Origin: Cyprinodon diabolis
Lineage: Eukaryota; Chordata; Actinopteri; Cyprinodontiformes; Cyprinodontidae
DNA length: 64,000 nt
NCBI GenBank assembly: GCA_030533445.1
Contig: CM060076.1
Span: forward strand, 23,484,603 to 23,548,602
Reading direction: 5' to 3'
A model generated the notes under the pieces. That model had not been told where the DNA came from and did not search any database. It worked only from the letters and a program-made list of their open reading frames with translations. How positions within the stretch are numbered: the first letter of the stretch is position 1; each line of letters starts with the position of its first letter. A program made the position numbers and the translations under genes. Below, piece by piece: positions 40,375 through 51,016 of the stretch.

Positions 40375-41421
40375 AAATAAACTTCCTGAATGTGCAAATG
40401 TGTTATACCTGATCTTTTGGGTTGTGACATAGAGCCTTCTGCCTTTAGACGTCCGGTATCCATAATAGATCCTCATACCTGCTTATGGGAAGTTTCATAC
40501 TCAACAACCGGTGTTTTAAAGTGTTTTGTTTGAGTTTTCTAATGCTTACTTATATTTCCAATCATTAAAAGTGGGAACAGGGACAGCTTATGGTGTATTC
40601 TCATAAGTTACCTACATTTTTTGGTTATGTAACAGGCAGCAAATGAGGGGCACCATTCATGCAAAGACCGATTTATAGTTTTCCAAAATTACTGTCCGGA
40701 TGTGTTTTTGCAACAGGCTTTGAGAACAAGTGTTTCCATGGTGACCGGAGGAGAGGTGGCAAAGGTCAACTGTCCTGCAACTGGCAGGCTCTGACGTGAC
40801 GGGTCTCTAAGTCAGCACCAACGGGCAGAACACAGCAGGGGGACTTTATTTAGTTGACAGCAGTGGAGAAAAAGTGCTTCCTTACTTTACTTACAGCTGC
40901 CTTAAATCAGGTCAAGGATCTGTCTGAGTGACGAGGAAGGTGTGTGTAGCGTTTGAAGCTGGGTGATGTGCTGAAGCGTTAGAGAGGCAGAGACAGACAG
41001 GGAATGAAGAGGGATGCTTAAAGAAGAGCTGTGCTGTTTTTCTTCAGCAGACAGTGACGTGCGTTTCTTGCAGAACTGTAAAGGACTTGGTTTCAACTAC
41101 TTTGTTGGGTTTTCCTATAGTGTTTGAGATCCATAATGTTTTTTCTTTTTTCTTATGCTGATTTGTTTAAGGTAACCTTTAATTTGTAGTACAAAACTTT
41201 GCATGTGCAATACCAGAAAATGTGAGCCTAAACCAAGTCTAAACTCTTTGAAAAGCATAAATTGTCATTTAATGGTATAAAAAAAGGCTTTAAAAGATGT
41301 AAGTGGTCCAGCTTAACAGAAGAAAATTATAAAATAAGACTGTTGGCCATTTGGGTACAAATAAAATCTTGGCCCTTGTACGTACGGTTACATTAACATG
41401 GTTTCTTCCACTTCTTCTCAG

Positions 41422-41636
41422 GTGGACGTCGCCGCTCAGAGCCTGACGAGGCTGAGCTGCTGAGGGTCAGCAGGAGATTGGTGGAGGATGCTGTCAGCCG
41501 GGCTTTGCAACAATATAAACAGGAAACACTTCAAAACGGGGGCGGCCCCAACGCCGCCGTGGTCCAGCCGCCTGGAAATACAGCGGAGACGAAGACGGAC
41601 ACTACAGCTAACTCCTCCACGGACAACCGGAAGTGA
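41422..41636 (+). CDS. akap7: akap7 terminal coding exon (PKA RI/RII-binding domain)
   Basis: A strong acceptor (CTTCTTCTCAG) is followed by 215 coding bases: two bases completing Ser17, 70 codons and TGA at 41634-41636. It encodes GRRRSEPDEAELLRVSRR, then LVEDAVSRALQQY, and ends in TDNRK. Residues about 27-48 of the 87-aa short protein form the amphipathic helix that binds protein kinase A regulatory-subunit dimers. They match mammalian [22 protein letters not shown] closely, and the C-terminal NRK is also conserved. The spacing of Leu, Val and Ala gives the hydrophobic face. The tail after Gln49 is poorly conserved, Gly/Thr/Asn-rich and probably flexible. In mammals this exon is shared by all isoforms, so long forms with the 2H-type nucleotide-binding domain would also end here. 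A 78-codon ORF in another frame is a shadow. Confidence 0.95.
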
Positions 41637-42793
41637 CAGCTTTGAACAGACACACAGACTTTCAACAACCAAACGGCTCAGAAAGCATCAGTCGGCCTGG
41701 CTGAGGAGGGGGAGGAGTCAATAAGACCTGCGCTCAACAGCACGTCCCCCCACCTGAGCTAGCTGGGCAAAGTGCTGAATAATTAGTTATTATAGCTTCA
41801 CGTCTGTGCTTGGTAACACCTAATTCTCCGTTATCCAGACCTGGACGTATGTCCTGGAAATATATGAAGCGTTCCTCTAAACATGTGCTTCACTATGAGC
41901 TGCCGAAACGCACACTGCCCATTCAGAGTAGAGGTGGTTATATTTTGTAGAAGAGCTTGGTTAGCCTTCAGCTGCACTTAACATGAGCTCAGTAATGTCC
42001 TTAAAATCAGCTGCAGGTCCAGACCTTTGTTTGAATGCTCTTCTCCTCGATGAATCATTTGCTCATCACTGTGTGGCCTGAGCTGCTCTGACTCACCGAG
42101 GCGGATTCTTCCACCTTGATTCGTGGTTCAGAGTGTCGGACTTTTGTCCTTAAAAGCTTTTGTTAACCGGACGTTCGTCTTCAGGACACGGATTTCCTTT
42201 AACCTTCCAGCATTTTTTTTTTTCAGATGTCTGCCTCCAGCAGGTCAAGTGTTGCATTAGCTGCGCGTCCCTCTCTGAGACAATCAAACGCCACCACTCC
42301 TGATCGCAGGTTTTAAAGCCGGGCTGGACTCTAGGGTTCGACCAACAAACATCCTTCTTCCACGCAGTGCTTTAGAATAACAGATTACTACCAATAACAC
42401 TAACTCCACAGAGTCCAGGAGGAATGGAGGCGGATTGAATGCTAGAAAATAATACAATGACTTGTTGCCAAGAACACATCGTACTTGATTGATGCCAAAA
42501 CTGACACCATTGTATTGTTTTCCTCTCTGTTTTTTTTTTTTTTTGAAAGTGTGAAATGACTTTTAAAGACCTGAAGCAGATTATTTATTTAATGTCTGCC
42601 ATTTAAAACCTGAGGCAAACTGTCGGTCAGAGACACGCTGGAGTCTGGCTGTTTGAGGCTCCTTGTTTTTCTGTTTTTGAATCCGGATGTGCTGTTAGAC
42701 AAAAGCTCGTAGTTTCCTTCCTTGAAGAAGTTTTTTATTTTATTTTCTTGCGTTGTTTGTGGCAGTTTGTTGAACTAATTCATGCCATTGAAA

Positions 42794-42799
42794 AATAAA
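42794..42799 (+). terminator. akap7: Possible proximal poly(A) signal
   Basis: AATAAA in an A-rich context about 1.16 kb after the stop codon. It could produce a shorter 3'UTR. Confidence 0.35.
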
Positions 42800-43704
42800 T
42801 ACATAGTTAGACGAAATCAAAGGAGATTGGATTTTCCAGAAGGCTTGTTGAGGTTATAAATAGTGAAGGATGATACAAAGATAAACAGATTAATTTATAT
42901 TTGCCTCAGAACTGAAGCTGAATCAGGTCTCTGATGTGAAATATGATGTAGAAAATATATATCTATTTAAGTTAATTATCTAACAGTGTGATTTAATTTT
43001 TGAAATCCTTAAAAGCACAAATTTTCCTTTTAGCCGTTTTTGATTGCAGATTTGATGAGGAACTATATGCTGTTAGATTCACCTCACCTTTGCTCAAAGT
43101 GGCCTTCTGTCACTGAAGCAACTTTTTTGTGATTATAGTTTTGTCACTTGGCGTGGTAATCTGTAGGAGACATTTTTAACCGGGGTGAAGAGATCTCCTA
43201 ACTGTCAACCTTTGGGTAAAGATTTTGTAGTAAAATGAAAAGAAAAAACATTTGTGCTATTTTTAAGTTTTCTCTCTTCTGATGCGGACGGCTTTGAGCT
43301 GTAAAACCAACCGTCACTGTGGGCAGCAGCTAACCTAGACTTATTGTGACTTCTTAACGCTTTTCTGTTGTTGGTTTTGATCTTTTTGCTGTCACCGGAT
43401 CCTTAAATCTCCACGATAAATCCCCTTTAATACACAAGTCATCCAGTTGGCCTCTATGACCGTTCATCTGTCTGTGAGTGTGCGAGTGTAACTGTGTGTT
43501 TTTCGCTCAGATTGTTTCCACAGGGTGTTTGATCAGCGGATTTCCTCAGAAACTCCTCTCTATATCTATCATGACAGCATTTGGTGGTGTGTGAGCAACG
43601 AATGAGCCTTTTGTTTGTCTTTCCATGTATCCACATGTATGTTGGGTCATGTGAGCGTGTGCTCTTTGTACCGTGTGGTGTATTTTGTTCTGCCATGTCC
43701 GAAC

Positions 43705-43710
43705 AATAAA
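43705..43710 (+). terminator. akap7: Likely akap7 poly(A) signal
   Basis: AATAAA, preceded by a long GT-rich stretch and followed by TCTCTGTGTCTCCTTG within 30-50 bases, a plausible GU/U-rich downstream element. Cleavage is expected near 43725-43735. Confidence 0.6.
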
Positions 43711-44287
43711 TCAGGATATGAGATTTAAAACCAATATCCATCTCTGTGTCTCCTTGATCTAGATAAGCACCAGATTACTGATCTGCTTATATCTACACTG
43801 TAGCCTATAACTAAGTATGTATCTGATGTTTATTAGCGATTTTTTACAAACTGGTCAATTTAACACTTAGTTTTAGTTGCAGATTTATCAAATTTAAAAC
43901 TTTTAAAGTTGTAGGGAAGTCATATTTAAATGTCAAATCATTCTGGCTTAAACATGTTTATAAATGTACTCTTTATCAGACTATATTGTCCCAAAAGTTA
44001 GAAAATTTCCATTTTCAAAAAAAATCCTGTTTTTTTTCTTCATTAGTTTTATGCAGGCCAGTTAGTTATACGTCAGCTTGTACACACTTCAATTCGGCCA
44101 ATCATATATCAACGGTCATCTGTCAATCAAATTTTTTCGGTCATAAGATTTTGATTCATATCGCAGCTAATATACCCAATGGTTGAAATAAGAATCATTT
44201 ACTTTACCTTTGAGTTCCGTCCCAGTGTTCATGGGGATGGACGTCTGTGTCTTCGGCAGGCGTAGAGCTAAAAGAACTGGCAAGGGC

Positions 44288-44458
44288 TCAAACATGTAAG
44301 CCTTCTACACCACACCAAGCTTCTGCCGCCCTGGCGTCCTCTTCCACAACATCTTCGTCCGCGCTTTCCTCCTCTAAAAAGAAAATGTATGACAGAGGAG
44401 ACTTATCCACGACCTCCGACACAAAGCTCTCCTCCTCTTGCAAGTTTCCGCTGTCCAT
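44288..44458 (-). CDS. Small acidic ORF, possibly transposon-derived (56 aa)
   Basis: The minus strand reads MDSGNLQEEESFVSEVV, then DKSPLSYIFFLEEES, then a run rich in Glu, Asp and Ala, and AEAWCGVEGLHV before TGA. It has about 17 acidic residues in 56 and a single Trp-Cys pair. The composition and the S-P-L-S-Y...E-E-E-S pattern recall the acidic leader before the short Cys-rich domain that some fish transposon-associated proteins carry; that resemblance is from memory and weak. The GC content is higher than in the surroundings. No splice structure, promoter or second exon could be established. It may equally be a broken first exon or chance. The 83-codon + strand ORF over the same bases is its Ser-rich mirror image. 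Confidence 0.25.
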   Translation of the reverse strand: MDSGNLQEEESFVSEVVDKSPLSYIFFLEEESADEDVVEEDARAAEAWCGVEGLHV

Positions 44459-44639
44459 AGCATTCCTTGAGAGTGTCGTTTCTAAGTCACCAATTTAGTG
44501 CTACTTGGTCACAATATAATTTCCCATTGGGAACCTACTGGCACTAAGCTGCTAACTGGTTAGCAGGATGCTTTCAACAAACAGGCCACAACCAAACTTG
44601 CTTGCGAACCTTCCGCCATAACAATCCCAACCCCCTTGA

Positions 44640-44845
44640 TACCAATCACATTCACTTTAGTCCTGACCTAAAAGTCATGTTTTTGGGCTGTGGGAGAATG
44701 CCCGAGCACCAGGAGAAAACCCACGCATGCACGGGGAGAACATGCAAACTTCATGCAGAAAGATTCCTGTTGCAGTGAGTAGCAAGGCTGCAAGGCAGCT
44801 GCAGCTGCACTGTGCAGCCTTGCTACTCACTGCTGCACAGTGAAG
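44640..44845 (-). repeat. Partial SINE, minus orientation, rearranged end
   Basis: GTCATGTTTTTGGGCTGTGGG and GGGGAGAACATGCAAACTTC are the same blocks as in the repeats at 52.3 and 59.7 kb. The tRNA-like head expected on the right has been replaced by the fold-back at 44772-44833. Confidence 0.65.
44772..44833. repeat. 21-bp perfect inverted repeat (hairpin, 20-base loop)
   Basis: Arms 44772-44792 and 44813-44833 are exact reverse complements. The loop contains GCAGCTGCAGCTGC, itself palindromic. It lies at the end of a SINE fragment and includes the ATTACCC-type 'GAGTAGCAAGGCTGCA' words from the SINE head in both directions. Confidence 0.85.
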
Positions 44846-46390
44846 CCCCCAAAACCAGAACTTTTTGGGGAAATGACTGCAGTGCTATTAGAAGCCTCTT
44901 GGGTTCATTTCTGTAATTTTGTTTTCAGCAAACTGTATCATAGTTTACATTAACATAGAGCTTTGTAAAACGTTTGGCCCAATTGATATGTTGCAATTAG
45001 ATAAATGAACCATTTCAAACTTCTCTGTTCGGTTCTAAACAGGGCAGCTGAACCTTTGGGGCCATCAGGTTTGCCATTACTGATGAAAGGTGCTCTCCTT
45101 CATTATCTTTTGAGAACCCTGAAAATATTCAGTATTATTAAGGTGTCATAAAACATTGTAATGGTTTAGGCCTCAAGTACTCCCTACCTGTGATGGGTGA
45201 TTGGAAACAAGGCTATTTATGAGTGAAAAATGCACTGTATATGTCTGATGTTTATTAATCGGGGATTTTGTTTTCAAACTGTAAAAATTTAACATTCCTG
45301 GTTCATTTAATGGCCTCATTTATATGCAGTTTTAAGCATCACAGCCAAGTAGTCCAAGCCTCATTTTGGAGCTTAAAGTATGCTAATTTTAACCTGCATT
45401 TCCAGTTTGAGTACACCCACACCAGAGCTGATTGAGTTGCTTGAGTAAAGCTAAAGAGACGTGGGACTACAGCGAAAACAGAAATGTTTTGATTAAAAAA
45501 AAATTACTATCTTTAATCTGATGTAGATTTATCTCAATATAAGCAATAATTGGAGCCTGGAAGTTATATTAGGATTTTGATTTTATTAATTCCATTTAAA
45601 TGTAGGTCCTCACATGCTGATGGGATAGCAACAAAGAAATGTGCATTTATCTTTTTCTTTTTATGTCTTTTTTTCAATTTGTTGTACATTTAATTAAGGT
45701 ATTTACCTAGTTGGAGATCTGTATAAAGGATTGATAGACAGAAATTGAGCACAAGGCAAGCAAGTATGAATCCATAAGTTCCAGAAGAGTGATGTTATGT
45801 TAGAGCACCAAACTTGGGCATCAATGGATAACACAATAACAGCAGATGAAGCACATAGACAATATGCAAGTCTCCACCTAGAATAAGATAAAATAAAGTA
45901 GATATTTATCTGCTCATTCTAGAAACAGTCAGCTCAACCTAACAAACCAGGAACCACCCAGTTCATTTAAATGGTATGAATTTTTTCCCCTCTTTTGGTT
46001 AAATATATGCCCACTCCGGTTGTAGTTTTTCTGGAATATTACCTCATCCTGTTGGTGCACTACTTCTTATTTTAGGTTTTACATTTTGTGTTTGCTCAGT
46101 TTGTTAGTGCATGTTTATTTTTTATTTTTTTATAACAGAAGTATGATACTACTCATGTGCACAGGGGGTCAACAAAGAAGTAATGCGGCTAATCCAGTTA
46201 GCACCTTCAAGTGGAGTTGTGAAATAATGAAGAAAAGTCCCCAGTCTAATAGTAAAACCCAGAAAAAATTCATTTTCTGTTTGGTAGGAACAGGAATTTT
46301 CTTTCTCCTTGATTTTCTAACAGGAGGCTCTGAGGAGGGTCCACTAAAACTTAGCGTTGCTGTAGATTGGTTGATTAAATGAGCGGTGTT

Positions 46391-46708
46391 CATGTTACAC
46401 TTCAAGAGTCTGTTTCAACACTGAGCCAGGTTATATATGGTCCTGCCCTGTACCGTGTAAAACTTACACTGATCACAGTGTCAGAATTTCTGAGTTAATT
46501 TTACTCTAATAGGAGTCTAATTTAGTTATAGAGTAAAATAAAAACTACCCTGACAATTGTTAACTTAGTTTAACACTAAGTTCACTCTAAGTGGAGTAAA
46601 ATTAACTCTAAAATTCTGACACCGAGATCAGTGTAAGTTTAACACTGTACAAGGCAGGGCCATATGTAACCTGGCTCAGTGTTGAAATTGACTCTTGGTG
46701 TTAAAGTA
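46391..46708. repeat. Long palindromic (fold-back) MITE
   Basis: Almost the whole 318 bases is one imperfect inverted repeat. The left arm contains CAACACTGAGCCAGGTTATA, then ACTTACACTGATCACAGTGT, then GAGTTAATTTTACTC. The right arm carries the same words reversed and complemented, with a few substitutions. RNA from it would fold into a long stem. No ORF belongs to it; the 98- and 78-codon readings just upstream are unrelated. Confidence 0.75.
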
Positions 46709-48829
46709 CAATTATTTATTGATTATTATTTTTCTCAGGCAAAAACTTAAATAAGAATTTTGAGGAAAAACAATATATCCATGTCTTATCAATTTATTAA
46801 TTTCAGCACATCAACAAAATGCCAATAAAAACCTGGTATAGAATAAAAAAGAAAAAAAATTTTATTTTTCTCCTTGAAAAAAAAAAGAGGATTTTTTTTA
46901 TAAATAGACCATCTTTTAAATCTTAATATAAACCAACCTTTGAAATATGGTCAGATGAAAACATTCCACATACATTTGGATTTGTGTATAGCTACCAGCT
47001 CATCCTTTTTCTGTAAATTTATCAAATCATTTAATACATTTACAGAAAAAGGATATTTAAAATCTATATATTTATAAAAATATATATATAAGCCAAATTG
47101 TAAACACAGTTATTTTAACAAGGTTTTTGGACTTATTCCAGATTAAATTCTAAGGGGAAAAAAGTTAAATTTGAGGTTTTCCAGCGAGGAGAAGCAATAA
47201 ATGGTGCTGAGAAAGTTCTGGACTCTTCGGAGCATGAGAGCAGAGCTTTTCAGAGTAATTTTCACCATAACTCCAAAAGAGTGAACTTAAGAGTGAACAC
47301 TTAACAGATTACACTATTAAGGGTCCTTACCAAACCAATTTCAGCTCTAAATATTTTCACCAACACTGCAATACGTAATGAGGCATTTTACCCTCACTGT
47401 TGTTGGAATGACTTTTAGGGTTAACAGATTCTGACACCGACACTTTGACTCTCTGAATTTTACTGTGTAGCTACTGATAGTTATGCAGATTTTTTTGGTG
47501 TTTTTTATATTTAGAGACAATAACCTTTTAAAAGCATTCAGTGACAAGTGAACTGAACTCTGCGTATTATATGCCATAGAGGGTAATGAAGGTTTATGAT
47601 CACAGTGATGGAAGCAGGTAAAAGTCTTTCTTTCTTCATATAATCTGTCTTTTACTTGTAAGGATTTAAATATAATACTGTACCTTATATCTGGCTGGTT
47701 CACCAGTCAAACTATAAAGTCTCCTTACATCACAAAAATATATTTTAGTCAAAATACTGAGGCAAAATCGGAAATCAGCAGCAGTCAAACATTTCTTTTC
47801 ATACTGAGAAAAAAAAAACTAAAAATCATGTGCAAACATGCAGGAGGGCTTTTGCAAAGAGAGCTCATTGATTTTGAATACTATAATCCCCAGACATTTG
47901 GTTAAGATGGGGGTAAACGTACACTGATTTAAAAAGACTTTTAATCTAGAAGTTGTCCTCCGTTTCCACAATCAACACCAGCAGTTGTGTCACTACGCTG
48001 TCATCTTACTCGTCTACCCATCCCTGTTGTGTCCTTATGCTTTAAAGTTTTGCCCCTAGTTGTTCCTTTCCTTGAAGATAATTTTGTGCTTGCTTTAACA
48101 ATCCTGAGGCAAACAGTGTTTCCGACATAATTTCCAGTTTTCACAATTTTTTCCTCCATTTATTGATTCTTTGGGAGAAGAAGAGTCTTTGTTCTCATTT
48201 TCAACAAGTGGCCACTTATCAAAGCATTCAGTTAAAAAGGTTATTTTTGTGAATAAAATAATTGGTTTTCTGTTTACAGCATTGGACACTTGCACTGTTG
48301 TTGCTCTAGACCAAACATCTTAAAATATTGTAGCGCTTTTTGTTTTGTGTGGTTCCTATACTTTTCTGGTGTTCATAAAATAAAAAAAGGAGATGAAGGC
48401 AAATACAGATGTATTTATGTTTCATATTTTGTAGGTTTTATATTAGTAGTTGCATTTCACACCCCTGATGAATCACCAAAAGGGCCCTGCCACATTTTGC
48501 AGTTAAAAGCAAGCCCATTTTAGACTAGTACACTCACAAAATGCACTGCTTGACCTGCCTGTGCAAACTGAAAACAGAGGAAGGATGGAAATCAAACGGA
48601 AAATATTTTCTGTTTTTAAAATCTGGGTTTGAAATAATAAAGTAAATTTGAAACTGATAATTAATAATTTTCCCCGCAGATCATTTTTTTCTGGAAAAGA
48701 CTGAATACTAAATTTCATTCATAAAGATTAAGGTTAAACGAAGCTGTCAAGAAAATCACATTTTTAGGGGGGGGTTTCTCCTTTTTTCCCCATGTTTACA
48801 ACTGATTCCAAAGAAGTAAAAAAAAAAAA

Positions 48830-49604
48830 AACAATCCAATGGACTTTGAAGACGTTTCGCTTCCCATCCAGGAAGCTTTTTCCATTCTAAATGTCAGAAA
48901 TAGCATTGATTTCTAGCCTTTATAGAGTGGACTAAAAACAAAGCCGTCCCTTAGTAGTATACTTGAAGTATACTAAATTGGGGCAATTTTTTAAGTGTAC
49001 TAAAGTATACTTAAAGTATACTTTAGTAAACACTTTTTATACTTCTCATTGTAAGTCAAGTACACTTGACTATACTATTGTTAAGTATATGAAATATAGT
49101 TTAGAATAAGTAAACTCTAAGTGCACTGCCTGATTTTAAGTATGAAATTAGTGCACTTTTAGTATAATTAAATAAACTACTTTTTGCTAAGATTGAACCA
49201 GATGAACATGTCTGACCTTTAGTAATGGGGGTCTTTTGGGTCCTTTTTTATCCTGCAGTACCTGAAACCTGTCTAAGTCTCTGAAACGGGGGTCGTTATG
49301 GGGACTTATTGACCTGGCTGAATAGGCTAGATGTTTTGGCCCCCAGTATGGGGGTGGGGGTTGTGATGATATGGGGAAGGAATCAACTCTATCGCTGCAA
49401 TGTAGCTTTTTGAAAAAAGTCTCCTCCGTTTAAGGTTGGTTTTTCTTTCTTAACATAAATCTCTTCCTTCACACCCCTCTCAAACCACTTGTCTTCTTTG
49501 CCCAAAATGTGAACATTCAAAAGAATGCCCTTTGTCCATAAATTTACAACTGATCTAACAATGAGGCAAGACTCACTCCATCCAATGTCTTACAGCACAT
49601 ACAG
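48830..49604 (-). pseudogene. Retroelement relic with GIY-YIG-nuclease-like tail
   Basis: On the minus strand, from about 49560 down to 49415, two frames joined by a frameshift read FMDKGHSFE and then ILGKEDKWFERGVKEEIYVK followed by KEKPTLNGG. This matches the nuclease-like C-terminal tail I know from fish retroelements of the Penelope-like/GIY-YIG type. The far end (48841-48895) carries AGCTTCCTGGATGGGAAGCG and AAACGTCTTC, a motif found downstream of the same ORF in fish genomes. No reverse transcriptase segment is present. A MITE (48958-49190) interrupts the untranslated part and an intact Tc1 copy begins directly at 49605. The element is frameshifted, truncated and dead. The precise clade is from memory and uncertain. 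Confidence 0.6.
48958..49190. repeat. AGTATACTT-rich MITE nested in the retroelement relic
   Basis: Repeated words AAGTATACT, AGTATACTT and AGTGTACT in both orientations make most of the stretch self-complementary. TAGTAGTATACT on the left and a degenerate counterpart on the right mark approximate ends. It splits sequence attributable to the retroelement relic, so it inserted later. Confidence 0.55.
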
Positions 49605-49606
49605 TA

Positions 49607-49808
49607 CAGGTGCTGGTCATAAAATTAGAATATCATGAAAAAGTAGATTGAGTTCAGTAATTCCATTTAAAAAGTGAAACTTGTATATTATATTCATACA
49701 TTACATACAAACTCATATATTTCAGATGTTTATTTTGTTTAATTTTGATGATTACAAATGACAACAAATGAAAATCTCAAATTCATCATATCAGAAAATT
49801 AGAATATT
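49607..49808. repeat. Terminal inverted repeat, copy 1 left (3' end)
   Basis: Exact reverse complement of 51017-51218 except for G at 49652. Confidence 0.95.
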
Positions 49809-49894
49809 ACTGAAGACCAATAAAAACAAAGGATTTATAGAAATGTTGGCCAACTGAAAAGTATGAACATGAAAAGTATGAGCATGTACAGCAC

Positions 49895-50935
49895 TCAGTA
49901 TTTAGTTGGGCCTCCTTTGGCCTGTATTACTACAGCAATGCGGCGTGGCATGGAGTCGATCAGTCTGTGGCACTGCTCAGGTGTTATGATAGCCCAGGTT
50001 GCTCTAATAGTGGCTTTTAGCTCTTCTGAATTGTTGGGTCTGGTGTATTGCATCTTCTTCTTCACAATACCCCATAGATTTTCTATGGGGTTAAGGTCAG
50101 GAGAGTTTGCTGGCCAATTAAGAACAGGGATACCATGGTCCTTCAACCAGGTACTGGTAGCTTTGGCACTGTGTGCAGGTGCCAAGTCCTGTTGGAAAAT
50201 GAAATCTGCATCTCCAAAAAGTTGGTCAGCTGCAGGAAGCATGAAGTGCTCTAAAACTTCCTGGTATGTGGCTGCGTTGACCCTGGACCTCAGAAAACAC
50301 AATGGACCAACACCAGCAGATGACATGGCACCCCAAACCATCACTGACTGTGGAAACTTTACACTGGACTTCAAGCAACGTGGATGAAGTGCCTCTCTTC
50401 TTTTCCTCCAGACTCTGGGACCTTGATTTCCAAAGGAAATGCAAAATTTACTTTCATCAGAGAACATGACTTTGGACCACTCACCAGCAGTCCAGTCCTG
50501 TTTCTCTTTAGCCCAGGCAAGACGCTTCTGACGCTGTCTGTGGTTCAAGAGTGGCTTGACACAAGGAATGCGACAGCAGAAACCCATGTCTTTCATACGT
50601 CTGTGTGTGGTGGTTCTTGAAGCACTCACTCCAGCTGCAGTCCACTCTTTGTGAATCTCCCCCACATTTTTGAATGGGTTTTGTTTCACAATCCTCTCCA
50701 GGGTGCGGTTATCTCTCTTGCTTGTACACTTTTTTCGACCACATCTTTTCCTTCCCTTCGCCTCTCTATTAATGTGCTTGGACACTGAGCTCTGTGAACA
50801 GCCAGCCTCTTTAGCGATGACCTTTTGTGTCTTGCCCTCCTTGTGCAAGGTGTCGATGGTCGTCTTTTGGACAACTGTCAAGTCAGCAGTCTTCCCCATG
50901 ATTGTGTAGCCTATAGAACTAGACTGAAAGACCAT
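49895..50935 (-). CDS. Tc1-like DD34E transposase, copy 1
   Basis: A 346-codon open frame with no internal stop or frameshift encodes the cut-and-paste transposase of the surrounding element. It would act in the nucleus on the 202 bp terminal repeats and insert at TA. Residues about 17-60 hold the first helix-turn-helix (TVVQKTTIDTLHKEGKT, CSQSSVSKHI). GRKRCGRKK (61-69) is the basic linker and nuclear-localisation-like stretch, and the second helix-turn-helix follows to about 125. The catalytic triad is Asp160 (FSDESKF), Asp250 (QQDLAPAHS) and Glu285 (NPIENLW), with 34 residues between the last two. Met13 (MGKTADLT) is the likelier start by comparison with relatives, giving 334 aa. Val335 differs from Ala335 in copy 2 and lies outside the catalytic motifs. 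All key residues are present; activity is inferred. Confidence 0.97.
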   Translation of the reverse strand: MVFQSSSIGYTIMGKTADLTVVQKTTIDTLHKEGKTQKVIAKEAGCSQSSVSKHINREAKGRKRCGRKKCTSKRDNRTLERIVKQNPFKNVGEIHKEWTAAGVSASRTTTHRRMKDMGFCCRIPCVKPLLNHRQRQKRLAWAKEKQDWTAGEWSKVMFSDESKFCISFGNQGPRVWRKRREALHPRCLKSSVKFPQSVMVWGAMSSAGVGPLCFLRSRVNAATYQEVLEHFMLPAADQLFGDADFIFQQDLAPAHSAKATSTWLKDHGIPVLNWPANSPDLNPIENLWGIVKKKMQYTRPNNSEELKATIRATWAIITPEQCHRLIDSMPRRIAVVIQAKGGPTKY

Positions 50936-51016
50936 TTAAAGGCTTTTGCAGGTGGTTTGAGTTAATTAGCTGATTAGAGTGTGGCACCAGGGGCCATCAA
51001 TTTTGAACCTTTTCAC

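Larger units (their letters stand above)
30830..41421 (+). other. akap7: akap7 intron before the last exon (10.6 kb)
   Basis: It opens with GTATGT and closes with TTCCACTTCTTCTCAG. It contains a dead Tc1-like copy (31.9-32.5 kb), a dispersed MITE-like repeat (33.0 kb), a MITE with CCCATTTACACT ends (35.3-35.8 kb), a pyrimidine-rich tract (37.8-38.0 kb) and an ATCGATTAAT-type MITE (40.0-40.4 kb). The rest (33.2-35.3, 35.8-37.7 and 38.0-40.0 kb) shows nothing recognisable. Confidence 0.7.
41637..43730 (+). other. akap7: akap7 3' untranslated region
   Basis: About 2.1 kb of stop-rich sequence runs from the TGA to the strongest poly(A) signal. It contains a poly(T) run near 42530-42544 and an internal AATAAA at 42794-42799 that could give a shorter transcript. 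The 3' boundary is inferred from the signal at 43705 and lacks transcript support. Confidence 0.65.
43731..48829. other. Downstream intergenic region
   Basis: No host exon recognised. It holds a small acidic minus-strand ORF (44.3 kb), a partial SINE with a fold-back (44.7 kb) and a long palindromic MITE (46.4-46.7 kb). Sequence at 47250-47480 shares AGAGTGAAC and TCTGACACCGACA type motifs with that MITE and may be another fragment of the family. The stretches 44.9-46.4 and 47.5-48.8 kb hold nothing else I can name. Confidence 0.5.

Noticed and set aside
49863..50387. 174-codon + strand ORF over Tc1 copy 1 (and its mirror at 55533-56057)
   Set aside because: It is the antisense shadow of the transposase gene, present in both copies only because the elements are nearly identical.
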